A program made the translations under genes and the position numbers. A stretch of DNA of 64,000 nucleotides from Nonomuraea cavernae (lineage in GTDB: Bacteria; Actinomycetota; Actinomycetes; Streptosporangiales; Streptosporangiaceae): positions 137,387-201,386 of the forward strand of contig NZ_BMNH01000009.1 of the NCBI RefSeq assembly GCF_014646355.1. Reading direction: 5' to 3'. Shown here piece by piece: positions 45,073-53,556 of the stretch (position 1 is the first letter of the stretch; each line of letters opens with the position of its first letter). Below the pieces are notes generated by a model that was given only the letters and a program-made list of their open reading frames with translations, searched no databases and was not told the DNA's origin.

Positions 45073-45642
45073 ATGGGGCTGTGTAACACGGCTGGACGTG
45101 TGAGACGCATCGCTGTCATTGCGACAGGGGTGGCGATCATGCTCGCCTTGTCGGGCTGCGGCATCCTCATCGGCAAGTCAGAGGCCAAGGAGATCGCCGA
45201 GATCAACGTGTCGAGCCCGGACCTGCGCGACGGCGAGCCGCTGCCGCGCCGCTACACCTGCAACGGCACCCAGGGCAGCCCGCCGCTGCGCTGGTCCAGC
45301 GGACCGTTGCCCACGGCGAAGTCCGTCGCGATCGTGGTCGACTCCCTCTCACCGTCCGAGTCCAACGTGCACTGGGTGCTCTACAACATCCCGGCGACCA
45401 CGACGGAGCTCGGGCCCGACGCGGCGGCCGACGTTCCGGACGGCTCCAGCCAGGCCAAGGTGACCAGCGGCAAGGCCGGTTACGAGCCCCCGTGCGACCC
45501 CAAAGGCAGCTACCGGTTCTCCGTCTACACGTTGAGCGACAAGGTCAAGGCCCAGGAGGGCGCCCCCCTCTCTGCGGTCTTGAAGGAGATCGCGGACCAG
45601 ACCATCGCTCACGGCCGCCTCACGGCAATCCACACCGAGTGA
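45073..45642 (+). CDS. PEBP (YbhB/YbcL) family lipoprotein
   Basis: The product is 189 residues. The signal sequence ends in a lipobox (MLALSGCG, Cys 30 or so), so the mature protein is lipid-anchored outside the membrane. The PEBP domain has SSPDLRDGEPLPRRYTCNG, PPLRWSSGPLP, VHWVLYNIPATTTEL and GSYRFSVYTLSD. It binds phosphate-containing or small ligands; no enzyme activity is established for bacterial members. ATG 45073 is the first start giving a full signal peptide. Confidence 0.88.
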   Translation: MGLCNTAGRVRRIAVIATGVAIMLALSGCGILIGKSEAKEIAEINVSSPDLRDGEPLPRRYTCNGTQGSPPLRWSSGPLPTAKSVAIVVDSLSPSESNVHWVLYNIPATTTELGPDAAADVPDGSSQAKVTSGKAGYEPPCDPKGSYRFSVYTLSDKVKAQEGAPLSAVLKEIADQTIAHGRLTAIHTE

Positions 45643-45825
45643 GATCCCAAACACTACGGGTAGTAATCGTTACCAATTCTTCGCTTAGGGTGTGACAACA
45701 CTCGTAGTGGTCCGACAGAATCAGATCCAATTGTTAGGTACTGGTGATCAAAGGGGGCAGATCGCGTCGATGGCCGCGCGATCTCACCGGTGCCACAGGG
45801 AGGCCATGGCTTTGAGGGTGGTGCA

Positions 45826-47259
45826 ATGATCGCGGTCGTCATCAGCTTGGTCGCTGTCGTGCTCCTCGTGCTCGTCGTCGTGGCACTGGGCATGCGTTCG
45901 ATGAACCGACGGGAGAGTTCGCTCCCGCCGGAGCGGCTGAAGCAGATGGCCGAGAAGGAGGAGATGACTCATGCTCGGTCGACTGACGAGTTCGCCGCTC
46001 ACGAACCACGAATGAATAACTTCAGCCCCGACTTCAGCCCCATCGACGAACCCAAGCCCAAACCGGTCCGCACCGGTCAGCGGGGCAAGCGTGGCGTCGA
46101 CGAGTGGGGCAACCCGAGCTCCGACGACGAGGACGAGGAGTTCTGGGCCAACATCCGCAGCGACGCGACCGAGGGCGGCTTCGGCGCCGGGGGCACGGTC
46201 GCGGCACGCAAGGGCGCCTCACGTCCCGTCGAGCGTGAGCAGCCGGCCTCCGAGCACCCACGTCCCGCCGAGCGTGAGCGGCCCGCCCGGCGGCAGGCCG
46301 CCGCCGCGGCGGTCGACCCGCACGCGGCGACCGTCCAGGCGCCCCTCCCCCAGCGGCCCGTCCCCGCGGCCGCCTCGGCCGGGCTGGCCGACCTGGTGGA
46401 GCCCGTGCAGCGGCCCGCCGTCGCGGCCTCCGAGCTGGCCGACCAGCGCACGGTGACGTTCTCCGCGCCCCCGGCCGACGTGATGAGCATCCTGGGCGCG
46501 GGCGCCAAGCCCGTGCCCGCCCCGCACTCCGTCTCCCACGCGTCCGCCGGGTCGCCGTCCACGCCGAGCGGTTCGTTCCCCGCCACGGGGAACGGCGCCT
46601 CCAGCGGGTCGTTCCCGGCGGCCGGCGGCAGCGGCTCGCTGTCCACACCGGCCGGCGGCATGTTCTCCCCCGCCAACACCGGCTCGTTCCCGGTCACGCC
46701 CGCGGCCCCCATCCACGGCGCGCCGACCAGTGACCCGTTCCCCGCCTACAACGGCGCGGGCGACCAGCTCAGCGCCGGCCCCGCCTGGCCGGCCCCGCCC
46801 GCCTCGACCACCTCGGGCTCCTGGTCGGCGACCGCCTCGCCCGACATCCTCGACGACCCCACCCCCGGCCCCAGCGGCTCCTGGCCCGCCTTCGAGCCCC
46901 AGCAGCCCGCCGCCGCCCCCTACCCGTCGTCCTACGAGGTGCGGTCCGGCTGGGCCGTGGCCGACGACTCCGAGGCGGTCACCGGGCCCTCCCCCGCCAC
47001 CGGCACCCCGACCCGGCCCGCCAGGACGGTCTCGGCCTATGACGACGTGCTGTCGGCACCGCCGCCCGCCCAGTCCATCGCGTACGAGACGGGCGACTTC
47101 ACCACCTCCCAGGCCGCCTGGCCGGAGGGATCTCCGGCCAACGCCGGCTGGCCCAACCACAACGAGATGTACGGCGCGACGACCGAGGCGGGCCACGCCG
47201 CCCGGCACGGCAACGGCCAGCGGACACCCGAGCAAGATTTCCCCGACTACTACCGCTGA
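45826..47259 (+). CDS. Single-pass membrane protein with long Pro/Ser/Gly-rich cytoplasmic region
   Basis: The product is 477 residues. One N-terminal membrane helix (VVISLVAVVLLVLVVVALGM) is followed by an acidic/basic segment (RGVDEWGNPSSDDEDEEFWA) and a low-complexity region rich in Pro, Ser, Gly and Ala, with SGSFPA-like repeats. The C-terminus NGQRTPEQDFPDYYR looks conserved-like. I do not recognise a family. ATG 45826 is preceded by GAGGGTG. It stands between the PEBP and SulP genes, all on the plus strand but with separate intergenic regions. Confidence 0.7.
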   Translation: MIAVVISLVAVVLLVLVVVALGMRSMNRRESSLPPERLKQMAEKEEMTHARSTDEFAAHEPRMNNFSPDFSPIDEPKPKPVRTGQRGKRGVDEWGNPSSDDEDEEFWANIRSDATEGGFGAGGTVAARKGASRPVEREQPASEHPRPAERERPARRQAAAAAVDPHAATVQAPLPQRPVPAAASAGLADLVEPVQRPAVAASELADQRTVTFSAPPADVMSILGAGAKPVPAPHSVSHASAGSPSTPSGSFPATGNGASSGSFPAAGGSGSLSTPAGGMFSPANTGSFPVTPAAPIHGAPTSDPFPAYNGAGDQLSAGPAWPAPPASTTSGSWSATASPDILDDPTPGPSGSWPAFEPQQPAAAPYPSSYEVRSGWAVADDSEAVTGPSPATGTPTRPARTVSAYDDVLSAPPPAQSIAYETGDFTTSQAAWPEGSPANAGWPNHNEMYGATTEAGHAARHGNGQRTPEQDFPDYYR

Positions 47260-47328
47260 CCCTTGATTGCGTAAAACCCGCGCGATGACCTCTTAAGGGT
47301 CGGCCCGTCGGGCGTTAGTGTTTGGCGC

Positions 47329-49566
47329 ATGGTCGGCGTCACACAGAGTCGCGTGCTGAGCACGCTCAGGTACGACGTACCCGCCTCGCTGGTGGTCTTC
47401 CTGATCGCGGTGCCCCTGTCACTGGGCATCTCGATGGCGTCGGGCGCACCCCTCGCCGCCGGGCTGATCGCCGCGGTGGTGGGTGGCATCGTCGCCGGCG
47501 CGCTCGGCGGCTCAGCCGTACAGGTGAGCGGGCCCGCGGCGGGTCTGTCCCTGGTGGTGGCGGATCTCGTCCAGACGTACGGCTGGCGGGCCACCTGCAT
47601 GATCACGCTCCTGGCCGGGGCCGTACAACTCGTGCTGGGCGTGTTCAGGGCCGCGAGAGCGGCGCTGGCCGTCTCCCCCGCCGTGGTCCACGGCATGCTG
47701 GCGGGCGTGGGCGTGGTCATCGCGCTCTCCCAGCTGCACGTCGTACTGGGCGGCAGCTCGCAGCGTTCGGCGCTGGCCAACATCATGGAGCTGCCCGCGC
47801 AGCTGGCCGAGATGCACGGTCACACGGTCGCGGTGGGCCTGCTCACGATCGCGGTGCTGGCGTTGTGGACCCGGCTCCCCAAACGGGTCAAGGTGGTGCC
47901 CGCGCCGCTCGCGGCGCTGCTCGTGGCCGCTGTCACCGCCTACGTCTTCCAGTGGGACGTCACCCGCATCGACCTGTCGGGCACCCTCGGCGACTGGCAG
48001 TTCCCCGTGGTGCCGCAGGGCGACTGGGAACACGTCGTGGCGGCCGTGCTGCTGGTCGCGCTGCTCGCCGGGGTCGAGTCGCTGCTCTGCTCGGTCGCGG
48101 TCGACGGCATGCACACCGGCCCGCGCGCCGACCTCGACCAGGAGCTCACCGGGCAGGGCGTGGCCAACATGGTGAGCGGGGCGCTGGGCGGGTTGCCGCT
48201 GGCCGGCGTGATCGTGCGCAGCACCGCCAACGTGCAGGCGGGGGCACGCAGCCGGTGGTCGACGATCCTGCACGGCACCTGGGTGCTGGTGTTCGCGCTC
48301 GGCTTCGGCTGGACGATCAAACTGATCCCCGTCGAGGCGCTGGCGGCGCTGCTGGTCTTCATCGGCGTGCAGATGGTCAACCTGGGCCACGTCCGCAAGG
48401 TGCACGGTCACGGCGAGGTCCCGGTCTACGTGGCGACGATGGCGGCGGTGATCCTGCTGGGGCTGGCCGAGGGCGTGCTGGCCGGGCTGGCGCTGGCCGC
48501 GCTGCTCGCGCTCCGGCGGCTGACCTGGGTCACGGTCAAGATCCACGAGATGCCGGACGGGCGCTGGCACGCGACGATCTGCGGGTCGCTCACCTTCCTC
48601 GGCGTGCCCCGGCTCACCCACGAGCTGCGGGCCATCCCCGAGGGCGCGGCCGTCGACCTCGACCTGAACATCGACTTCATGGACAACGCCGCGTTCGAGG
48701 CCATCCACTCCTGGCGGCTCGGCCATGAGCGGCTCGGCGGCACGGTCGACATCGACGAGGTACACGACGAGTGGTACGCGCTGGCGGCCAGCGGCGCCCG
48801 CACCTACCCCGCCAAGAGCCTGCCCAAGGCGCCCGACCGGTCATGGCTGCCCTGGGCCCACCGCAACCACCGTCCCGCCCGCCATGCGTCCCCGCCCACT
48901 CACGGCGTGTCCCCGCCCCCTCACGGCCGCCCCGCCAGCGTCGAGTGCCAGCTGACGGCCGGCGCCCGGGAGTTCCACCGGCGTACGGCTCCGCTGGTGC
49001 GCCCCATCTTCACCGAGCTGGCCCGCAAGCAGCAGCCGTCGCACCTGTTCATCACGTGCGCCGACTCTCGGGTCGTGCCCAGTCTCATCACCGCGAGCGG
49101 CCCGGGTGACCTGTTCACGGTGCGCAACATCGGCAATCTGGTGCCACGCCGGGGCGCCGAGCCGCACGACGACTCGATGGCTGCGGCGATCGAGTACGCG
49201 ACCCAGGTGCTCAGCGTCCACACGATCACGGTGTGCGGCCACTCAGGCTGCGGAGCGATGGCCGGGCTGCTCAGCGGCGGCGTCAAGGCGGGCAGTCTGC
49301 CGGGGCTGCGGCGCTGGCTGCGGCACGGGCACCACAGCCTGGCCAGGTTCATCGAGAGCGCGGAGGAGCCGCTGGACGCCAGGGCGCTCGACCAGCTCTG
49401 CCGGGTCAACGTACAGCAGCAGTTGGAGAACCTCCGCACGTACCGGAAGGTCGACGAGCAGGTGCGTGACGGGCGGCTGCAGTTGGTGGGGCTCTACTTC
49501 GACATCGGCGCGGCGCGGGTGCACATGGTTCCGCCGCTGCCGCCCACGCTCGCGGTGAAGATCTGA
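47329..49566 (+). CDS. SulP-family anion transporter fused to beta-carbonic anhydrase
   Basis: The product is 745 residues. Residues about 1-420 are a SulP transporter (VPASLVVFLIAVPLSLGISM, VQVSGPAAGLSLVVADLVQ, FIGVQMVNLGHVRKVHGHGE). About 425-505 is a STAS-like domain (DLDLNIDFMDNAAFEAIHSW). About 545-745 is a beta-carbonic anhydrase with zinc ligands in FITCADSRVVP and VCGHSGCGAMAGLL. Such fusions are taken to import bicarbonate and interconvert it with CO2 at the membrane. The domain order and residues are intact. A strong terminator follows at 49701. Confidence 0.93.
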   Translation: MVGVTQSRVLSTLRYDVPASLVVFLIAVPLSLGISMASGAPLAAGLIAAVVGGIVAGALGGSAVQVSGPAAGLSLVVADLVQTYGWRATCMITLLAGAVQLVLGVFRAARAALAVSPAVVHGMLAGVGVVIALSQLHVVLGGSSQRSALANIMELPAQLAEMHGHTVAVGLLTIAVLALWTRLPKRVKVVPAPLAALLVAAVTAYVFQWDVTRIDLSGTLGDWQFPVVPQGDWEHVVAAVLLVALLAGVESLLCSVAVDGMHTGPRADLDQELTGQGVANMVSGALGGLPLAGVIVRSTANVQAGARSRWSTILHGTWVLVFALGFGWTIKLIPVEALAALLVFIGVQMVNLGHVRKVHGHGEVPVYVATMAAVILLGLAEGVLAGLALAALLALRRLTWVTVKIHEMPDGRWHATICGSLTFLGVPRLTHELRAIPEGAAVDLDLNIDFMDNAAFEAIHSWRLGHERLGGTVDIDEVHDEWYALAASGARTYPAKSLPKAPDRSWLPWAHRNHRPARHASPPTHGVSPPPHGRPASVECQLTAGAREFHRRTAPLVRPIFTELARKQQPSHLFITCADSRVVPSLITASGPGDLFTVRNIGNLVPRRGAEPHDDSMAAAIEYATQVLSVHTITVCGHSGCGAMAGLLSGGVKAGSLPGLRRWLRHGHHSLARFIESAEEPLDARALDQLCRVNVQQQLENLRTYRKVDEQVRDGRLQLVGLYFDIGAARVHMVPPLPPTLAVKI

Positions 49567-49700
49567 CGGCGGACGGATCCTCCGGTTCTGCGTAATCGTC
49601 CGCAGACCGGGTGCCAGGGCGAGGCTAGCGTCGTCGGTGCCCGCGAGGTTGCCCTGGTCCCCACTTCGCCTCGCGTGGCGGCGGTCCACACTCCCAGGGG

Positions 49701-49743
49701 CCGAGAGGGGCGGAGGTGCTGGACGCCTCCGCCCCTCGTCTCG
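49701..49743. terminator. Strong hairpin terminator after the SulP gene
   Basis: GAGGGGCGGAGG (49705-49716) pairs perfectly with CCTCCGCCCCTC (49726-49737), loop of nine bases. Outer bases CCGAGA and TCTCGG extend it with a small bulge. It separates the chromosomal operon from relic DNA to the right. Between it and 50006 no gene was recognised, only a short palindrome at 49951-49971. Confidence 0.85.
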
Positions 49744-50005
49744 GTGTCACCCGGGACCCCGAACCGGTCCCGGACAGGTCGATGCGCACCCCAGGTACCG
49801 CCGGCCTACCGGTCGCCGCCGCGCGGCCAGGCAACTGGCCGAGATGATCCGCGCACGCCCCGAAGCGGCGCGCAGGCTCCCCCATGCCCTGGAGGCGCCG
49901 CCTTGTCCAGGACTTCGGCTTCGGCCCGTCGCACGAGAAGATCGGCATCTCAGCCGACAAAGTGTCGGCTGGCCCGAGGCGCTGGTTCTCTCGAATCCTG
50001 GAAAC

Positions 50006-50106
50006 GGCTGGGATGTGCGGATGCGGGTGCTGGATTGGGCGCTGCTCGGCGGCGGATGCTTACTAGGCGTCTTCAGCCTGCTGGCGCTGAGCAGCCGTGT
50101 ACGGAG
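50006..50106 (+). pseudogene. Truncated copy of the small membrane-protein gene of element 2
   Basis: About 87 bases match 51456-51544 at nearly 90 percent. The frame reads GWDVRMRVLDWALLGGG then CLLGVFSLLALSSR, compared with GWDAWMRVQDWVLLGGG in the intact gene. Similarity stops at 50093, and the frame runs on into unrelated sequence. It is probably a leftover of an older related element. Confidence 0.75.
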
Positions 50107-50682
50107 GCCGCCCGGGCGTGGGCACGATGGGCGGGGGCGGCAGCGTGAATACGCGACGGCGGGCCTCGATGAAGGCGGCTTGTGGGTCCAGGCGTTCGTG
50201 CGGTGCTCTGTGGCCCGTGCCGTCACGAGGAGCTCGGCCTGTGTTTCGGCGAGCAGGCGGCTCGTCTCGTATGTCCGCAGCCGGTCGTGGTAGTGGCGGA
50301 ACCCGCCGGCGATGGTCTCGGCGTACCAGTGCCGCCATCTGACCGACCACGCTGCCAGTTCGCCGGGGAGGAGCGTCGTCCAGGCCGCCTGCCGCCACTC
50401 GGGCGGGAAGACGGGGTTGGCGCCGATGACATGGACCCGGCGAGGGCTGTCCGTATCAAGGACCAGCAGCGACCGCAGCCGCTCGTCGATGTCCTGCCAC
50501 CGCCTGAGTTGCCAAGCGTGATCGATCTTTTCCGGCGACTCCGGCTCTTCAGGAGAGTCTGCGCGGTGCGGGCGACGGAGTGCGTGAGCCAGGCCCGCGT
50601 GTGCGCGTGCCAACCGTACGAGTTCGCTGAGGTCCCTCCGCGCGACGTCGCGGAGGGCTGCGGGCACCCAGTCCGTACCCAT
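50063..50682 (-). pseudogene. Unknown protein, frameshifted
   Basis: From ATG 50682 the first frame encodes MGTDWVPAALRDVARRDLSE, VIGANPVFPPEWRQAAW and LPGELAAWSVRWRHWYAETI. Around 50187-50209 coding quality passes to another frame, reading LDPQAAFIEARRRVFTLPPP to QRQQAEDA and stopping at 50063. One base gained or lost would join them into about 205 residues. I do not recognise the family. Its 3' end runs antisense into the truncated membrane-protein copy, so the end may have been created by rearrangement. It lies outside the distal att copy of element 2, with other relics. Confidence 0.6.
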
Positions 50683-50710
50683 GGCCCGCCATCGTAGCCG
50701 ACGATCACTG

Positions 50711-50758
50711 CGAAGACGGGTCCGGATCGCGCTCGACAAGGTGTTCCGACGGCGCTGA
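50711..50758 (+). pseudogene. Tail of a second integrase gene
   Basis: The last codons read VRIALDKVFRRR, stop. This matches the end of the intact integrase at 54877 (ARDALDKAFRTALNVP). After the stop both copies continue GCGTGCCTTGRTCTT and later CAGGGAGAGAT up to the att core. So this is the 3' end of a related integrase whose body is gone. Confidence 0.75.
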
Positions 50759-50797
50759 GCGTGCCTTGGTCTTCTCGTCCGGGTCAGGGAGAGATGT

Positions 50798-50822
50798 GGG
50801 ACGAGTCGGCCTGTAGGCCGGG
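50798..50822. other. Distal attachment site (att copy) of element 2
   Basis: The 25 bases are identical to 54932-54956, the 3' end of rnpB. The flanks also resemble each other on the left (GGGAGAGAT before both), because an integrase tail precedes each copy. Confidence 0.85.
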
Positions 50823-51452
50823 ATCTAATTCGGCAAGATCGTGACCTGCGGCGGATCACGTGAGCATGGCTCTGAGCTGCACTAACGCTGCCGTCCGTTG
50901 ACACTGGTTGATACCGGCTTCCGGCGAGATGTGCCCTGGATGTGCCCTGCACACGGACCCCAGCGTTTCCCCGGCCCGATCTTCCCGTCTGCCTCGTCCC
51001 ACATGCAATGCAGCGGATCAAGGCCAGGGGTCAAGGTGGAGCGCCCTGCCGGACGAACGACCTTGACCCCTGGCCTTGATGTGCTGGGCTCTGCCTGGGA
51101 CGTGGCGGACGGGAAGATCAGGCTTCACCTCAGCCAACCGACTTCCTCGGGTTGGACGCGGTCGCCGATCATCCCCGGAGCGGAGCCCCCCGCCGGAGGC
51201 ATGTTCTGACCTGCTGGTGTTTCTGTGCCGGCTTCGGGTGATGCCCTGTCATGTGTGATCAGCCTGGCCGACTGTGCCCTGCCTGCCCGCGCGGCTCCCG
51301 CCCGTGACCGGCCCCCAGGCCGCAGCGCGGGCGGGGAGGGCCGCGCGGGTGCGGCGGCGCAGCCGCCGCTTGATTCACACAATGGCAATTCGGCAAAATC
51401 AGCTAGGCGGACTGCTCGCATCTCGCGGTCAGTTGATCACGGGAGGCGGGCC
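50823..51452. other. Non-coding 630 bases inside element 2
   Basis: No credible gene was found. It contains the nested inverted repeat at 50978-51119 and a short direct repeat GATGTGCCCTG (50930-50950, twice). A 14-base motif AATTCGGCAARATC is present at about 50827 and again near 51390. Confidence 0.6.
50978..51119. repeat. 142-base nested inverted repeat, possible origin or transfer site
   Basis: The inner arms 51017-51037 and 51060-51080 are perfectly complementary over 21 bases (left arm starts ATCAAGGCCAGGGG) with a 22-base loop. The outer arms 50978-51001 and 51096-51119 match at 22 of 24 positions (left arm starts GATCTTCCCGTC). Asymmetric 14-15-base segments separate the two. The whole can form one long hairpin with an internal loop. 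Such structures occur in plasmid origins, oriT sites and structured RNAs. It lies just inside the distal att copy of element 2. Confidence 0.85.
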
Positions 51453-51782
51453 ATGGGCTGGGATGCATGGATGCGTGTGCAGGATTGGGTGCTGCTCGGC
51501 GGCGGATGCTTACTTGGCGTCTTCAGCCTGCTGGCGCTGAGCACCCGAATGCTAGATGCGCGTTGGGCGCGTCGCCCGAGTGGAATCAAGCGCGGACGAC
51601 TGTACGCCAAGGGCTCCTGTCTGATGTCGCTGGCCCTTATCGCCAATGCCAGCTTTGATCTGTTCGTCTCTGCTAAGTGGCTGGCTGTGATTCTGTTGGT
51701 CTTCCAGTTCGCATGCCTCGGTGGCTGTGTATGGCTCTGGGTGGTCGCCAACAGAGTCACATCGGAGTCTCCGACTCGATGA
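51453..51782 (+). CDS. Small membrane protein of element 2
   Basis: The product is 109 residues with about three membrane helices: WVLLGGGCLLGVFSLLAL (11-28), CLMSLALIANASFDLFV (about 52-68) and LAVILLVFQFACLGGCVWLW (about 72-92). ATG 51453 follows GGGAGGCGGG. Base composition is lower in GC than its chromosomal neighbours. A truncated copy lies at 50006. It could be a spread or entry-exclusion type protein of the element, but no family was recognised. Its 3' end overlaps the convergent Nudix gene by 26 bases. Confidence 0.7.
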   Translation: MGWDAWMRVQDWVLLGGGCLLGVFSLLALSTRMLDARWARRPSGIKRGRLYAKGSCLMSLALIANASFDLFVSAKWLAVILLVFQFACLGGCVWLWVVANRVTSESPTR

Positions 51783-52203
51783 CCCGAGCGCCGTCGTGCT
51801 GGCGTACGGCCGGCCCGTGATCGTCGTGCATGGCGTCGAGAACGCGGACGGCAAACGCTTCGGTTGCGAGTGCTCGAACTTCGTCGGCGGTGACCCAGCG
51901 GAAGGCGCGGGCCTCGTCTGTCTCGGTGATGTGGCCGCCAACGACCTTGCATCTAAAGACCAGGGCGACGATGCCTCGGGTCATGTTCTTATAGACGCCG
52001 GTCAGGGCTACGGGCTCGACCTGGAGGCCGGTCTCTTCCTCGACTTCCCGAAGGAGTCCGGTCGTGATGTCCTCGTTCAGTTCCAACACTCCACCTGGCG
52101 CTTCCCAGTGGTCGTTGTCCCTGCGCTGAGTCAAGAGCGCACGGCCCTGGTCATCGATGATCACACCCGCGACGCTGACAGAGTGGCTGTTCGGGTGGGT
52201 CAT
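51757..52203 (-). CDS. Nudix hydrolase, possibly Pif-like
   Basis: The product is 148 residues. The Nudix box reads GGVLELNEDITTGLLREVEE then ETGL, with all the required Gly, Glu and Arg residues. Nudix enzymes cleave nucleoside diphosphates linked to another group. In pSAM2 the immunity factor Pif is a Nudix protein that blocks entry of a second copy; the same placement beside the GntR regulator makes a similar role possible here. ATG 52203 has GGAGGA eight bases upstream. It is divergent from the GntR gene and shares its regulatory region. Confidence 0.88.
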   Translation of the reverse strand: MTHPNSHSVSVAGVIIDDQGRALLTQRRDNDHWEAPGGVLELNEDITTGLLREVEEETGLQVEPVALTGVYKNMTRGIVALVFRCKVVGGHITETDEARAFRWVTADEVRALATEAFAVRVLDAMHDDHGPAVRQHDGARVIESETPM

Positions 52204-52244
52204 GGGAGTGTCCTCCGCACCAGTAGACGGTAATCTCGACTGTA

Positions 52245-52258
52245 GTACACGTATGTAC
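52245..52258. promoter_or_regulatory. Probable GntR operator
   Basis: GTACACGTATGTAC is an inverted repeat with half-sites GTACA and TGTAC, four bases apart. It lies in the 73-base gap between the divergent Nudix and GntR starts, where a HutC-type regulator would control both genes including its own. Confidence 0.6.
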
Positions 52259-52276
52259 GAGTTGAGGAGTTGGCCA

Positions 52277-53065
52277 GTGCCCGAATCGCCGACTTTGCCG
52301 GACCTGGACCCGATCAGCGACCGGGCCGTCTTCCGTCAGATCGCCGATCACCTGCGAGAGGCGATCGAGCGTGGTCAACTCGCTGAAGGTGACAAGGTGC
52401 CCTCAGAAGCGCGGCTCATGCAACACTACGGCGTCGCGCGTATGACCATCCGCAACGCGCTCCAAGTGCTTCAGAGCGAGGGCCTGACGGTAGCCGAGCA
52501 TGGGCGCGGCGTCTTCGTCCGCTCACATCCTCCTGTGCGCCGACTGGCTTCCGACCGGTTCGCCCGTCGTCACCGAGAGCAAGGCAAGGCGGCGTTCATC
52601 GCTGAGACGGAGGGCGCAGGCGGCAAGCCGTCGGTGGATTCCATCGAGATCACGGAAGTGAAGCCTTCGCCGGATGTAGCCGAACGCTTGAGGCTCAGCC
52701 CCAAGGATCGAGTAGTTCGACGATCTCGCCGCTACTTGATCAACGGACAACCGGTGGAAACGGCGATCTCGTACATCCCTGCAGAGATCGCCAAGGGCAC
52801 TCAGATCATGCAGCCGGACAGTGGGCCGGGCGGGATCTACGCACGGATCGAGGAGAAGGGCTACCGGCTCGATCGCTTCGTAGAGGACATCAAGTCGCGG
52901 ATGCCGCTGCGGGATGAGCTCCGAGCGCTCAAGCTCGCTCCAGGCGTGCCAGTGTTTCACCTGGTCCGTACGGCTTATACGACGGACGGCACGCCGGTAG
53001 AGGTGTGCGACACGGTGATGTCGAGCGACGCCTACGTACTTTCGTACGAACTTCCTGCGCGGTAG
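52277..53065 (+). CDS. GntR-family regulator (HutC/UTRA type), KorSA-like
   Basis: The product is 262 residues from GTG 52277. An N-terminal winged helix (AVFRQIADHLREAIERGQLA, VPSEARLMQHYGVARMTIRN, GLTVAEHGRGVFV) is followed by a UTRA ligand domain (about 90-262: VVRRSRRYLINGQPVETAIS, VFHLVRTAYTTDGTPVEVCD). GAGGAG lies seven bases before this GTG. An ATG at 52253 would start inside the operator, so it is less likely. KorSA of pSAM2 is a GntR protein in the same place and represses element replication and transfer. The next gene is the Rep relic. Confidence 0.88.
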   Translation: MPESPTLPDLDPISDRAVFRQIADHLREAIERGQLAEGDKVPSEARLMQHYGVARMTIRNALQVLQSEGLTVAEHGRGVFVRSHPPVRRLASDRFARRHREQGKAAFIAETEGAGGKPSVDSIEITEVKPSPDVAERLRLSPKDRVVRRSRRYLINGQPVETAISYIPAEIAKGTQIMQPDSGPGGIYARIEEKGYRLDRFVEDIKSRMPLRDELRALKLAPGVPVFHLVRTAYTTDGTPVEVCDTVMSSDAYVLSYELPAR

Positions 53066-53085
53066 GGCTTTACAAACTCGTCTAG

Positions 53086-53556
53086 AGGAGTACAAAGGAG
53101 GTAGAGGAAATCTCCTCTACGGCGCTGCGCTACGAACCGTGTTCGCCGACCTGCTCGAACTGGCTGCGCTACGGCGTACAGCCCAAGAACGCCAAGCAGG
53201 GGCAGGCTCCCGGACGATGCCGGGGCAAGGCACACAAGCCCGAACACCTCGGCTACGCCGGCCGCCGCGTCACGGTCTCCCGCAAGTGGTCGAACAAGAC
53301 CCTGACCGATCACCGCGCCGACCGCCGCGCCTGGGCACTGGAAGCGCTCGGCCTTTCGGCAACGGAGAACACCGACCGCGACCGCTACACCTGGCGGCCG
53401 ATCCCTCCCGGTGACCCCGACCTTCCGCCACTCGGCCAACGCCTCCTCGCAGAGATCGCCAACCGCCAACGCTGGCGCGAACTCATGGCCGAACACCAGG
53501 CCAGAGCAGACGGGACGGATCTTCCGGCAACCCGAGACCAGGAGGTGGCGGCATGA
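53086..53556 (+). pseudogene. Replication initiator (RepSA-like), C-terminal relic
   Basis: The frame reads ALRYEPCSPTCSNWLRYGVQ, GRCRGKAHKPEHLGYAGRRV and VSRKWSNKTLTDHRADRRAW, the C-terminal part of AICE rolling-circle initiators, with cysteines in CSPTC and GRC. There is no start codon in the open part, and the catalytic N-terminal two thirds are missing. An in-frame stop at 53083-53085 lies just upstream. The junction is marked by a perfect 8-base hairpin (53101-53120). The TGA overlaps the xis start as ATGA, the original arrangement. The element therefore cannot start its own replication. Confidence 0.85.

Noticed and set aside
49951-49971. Nine-base palindrome as an att or operator
   Set aside because: It has no second copy and no gene start nearby; it may be chance in GC-rich DNA.
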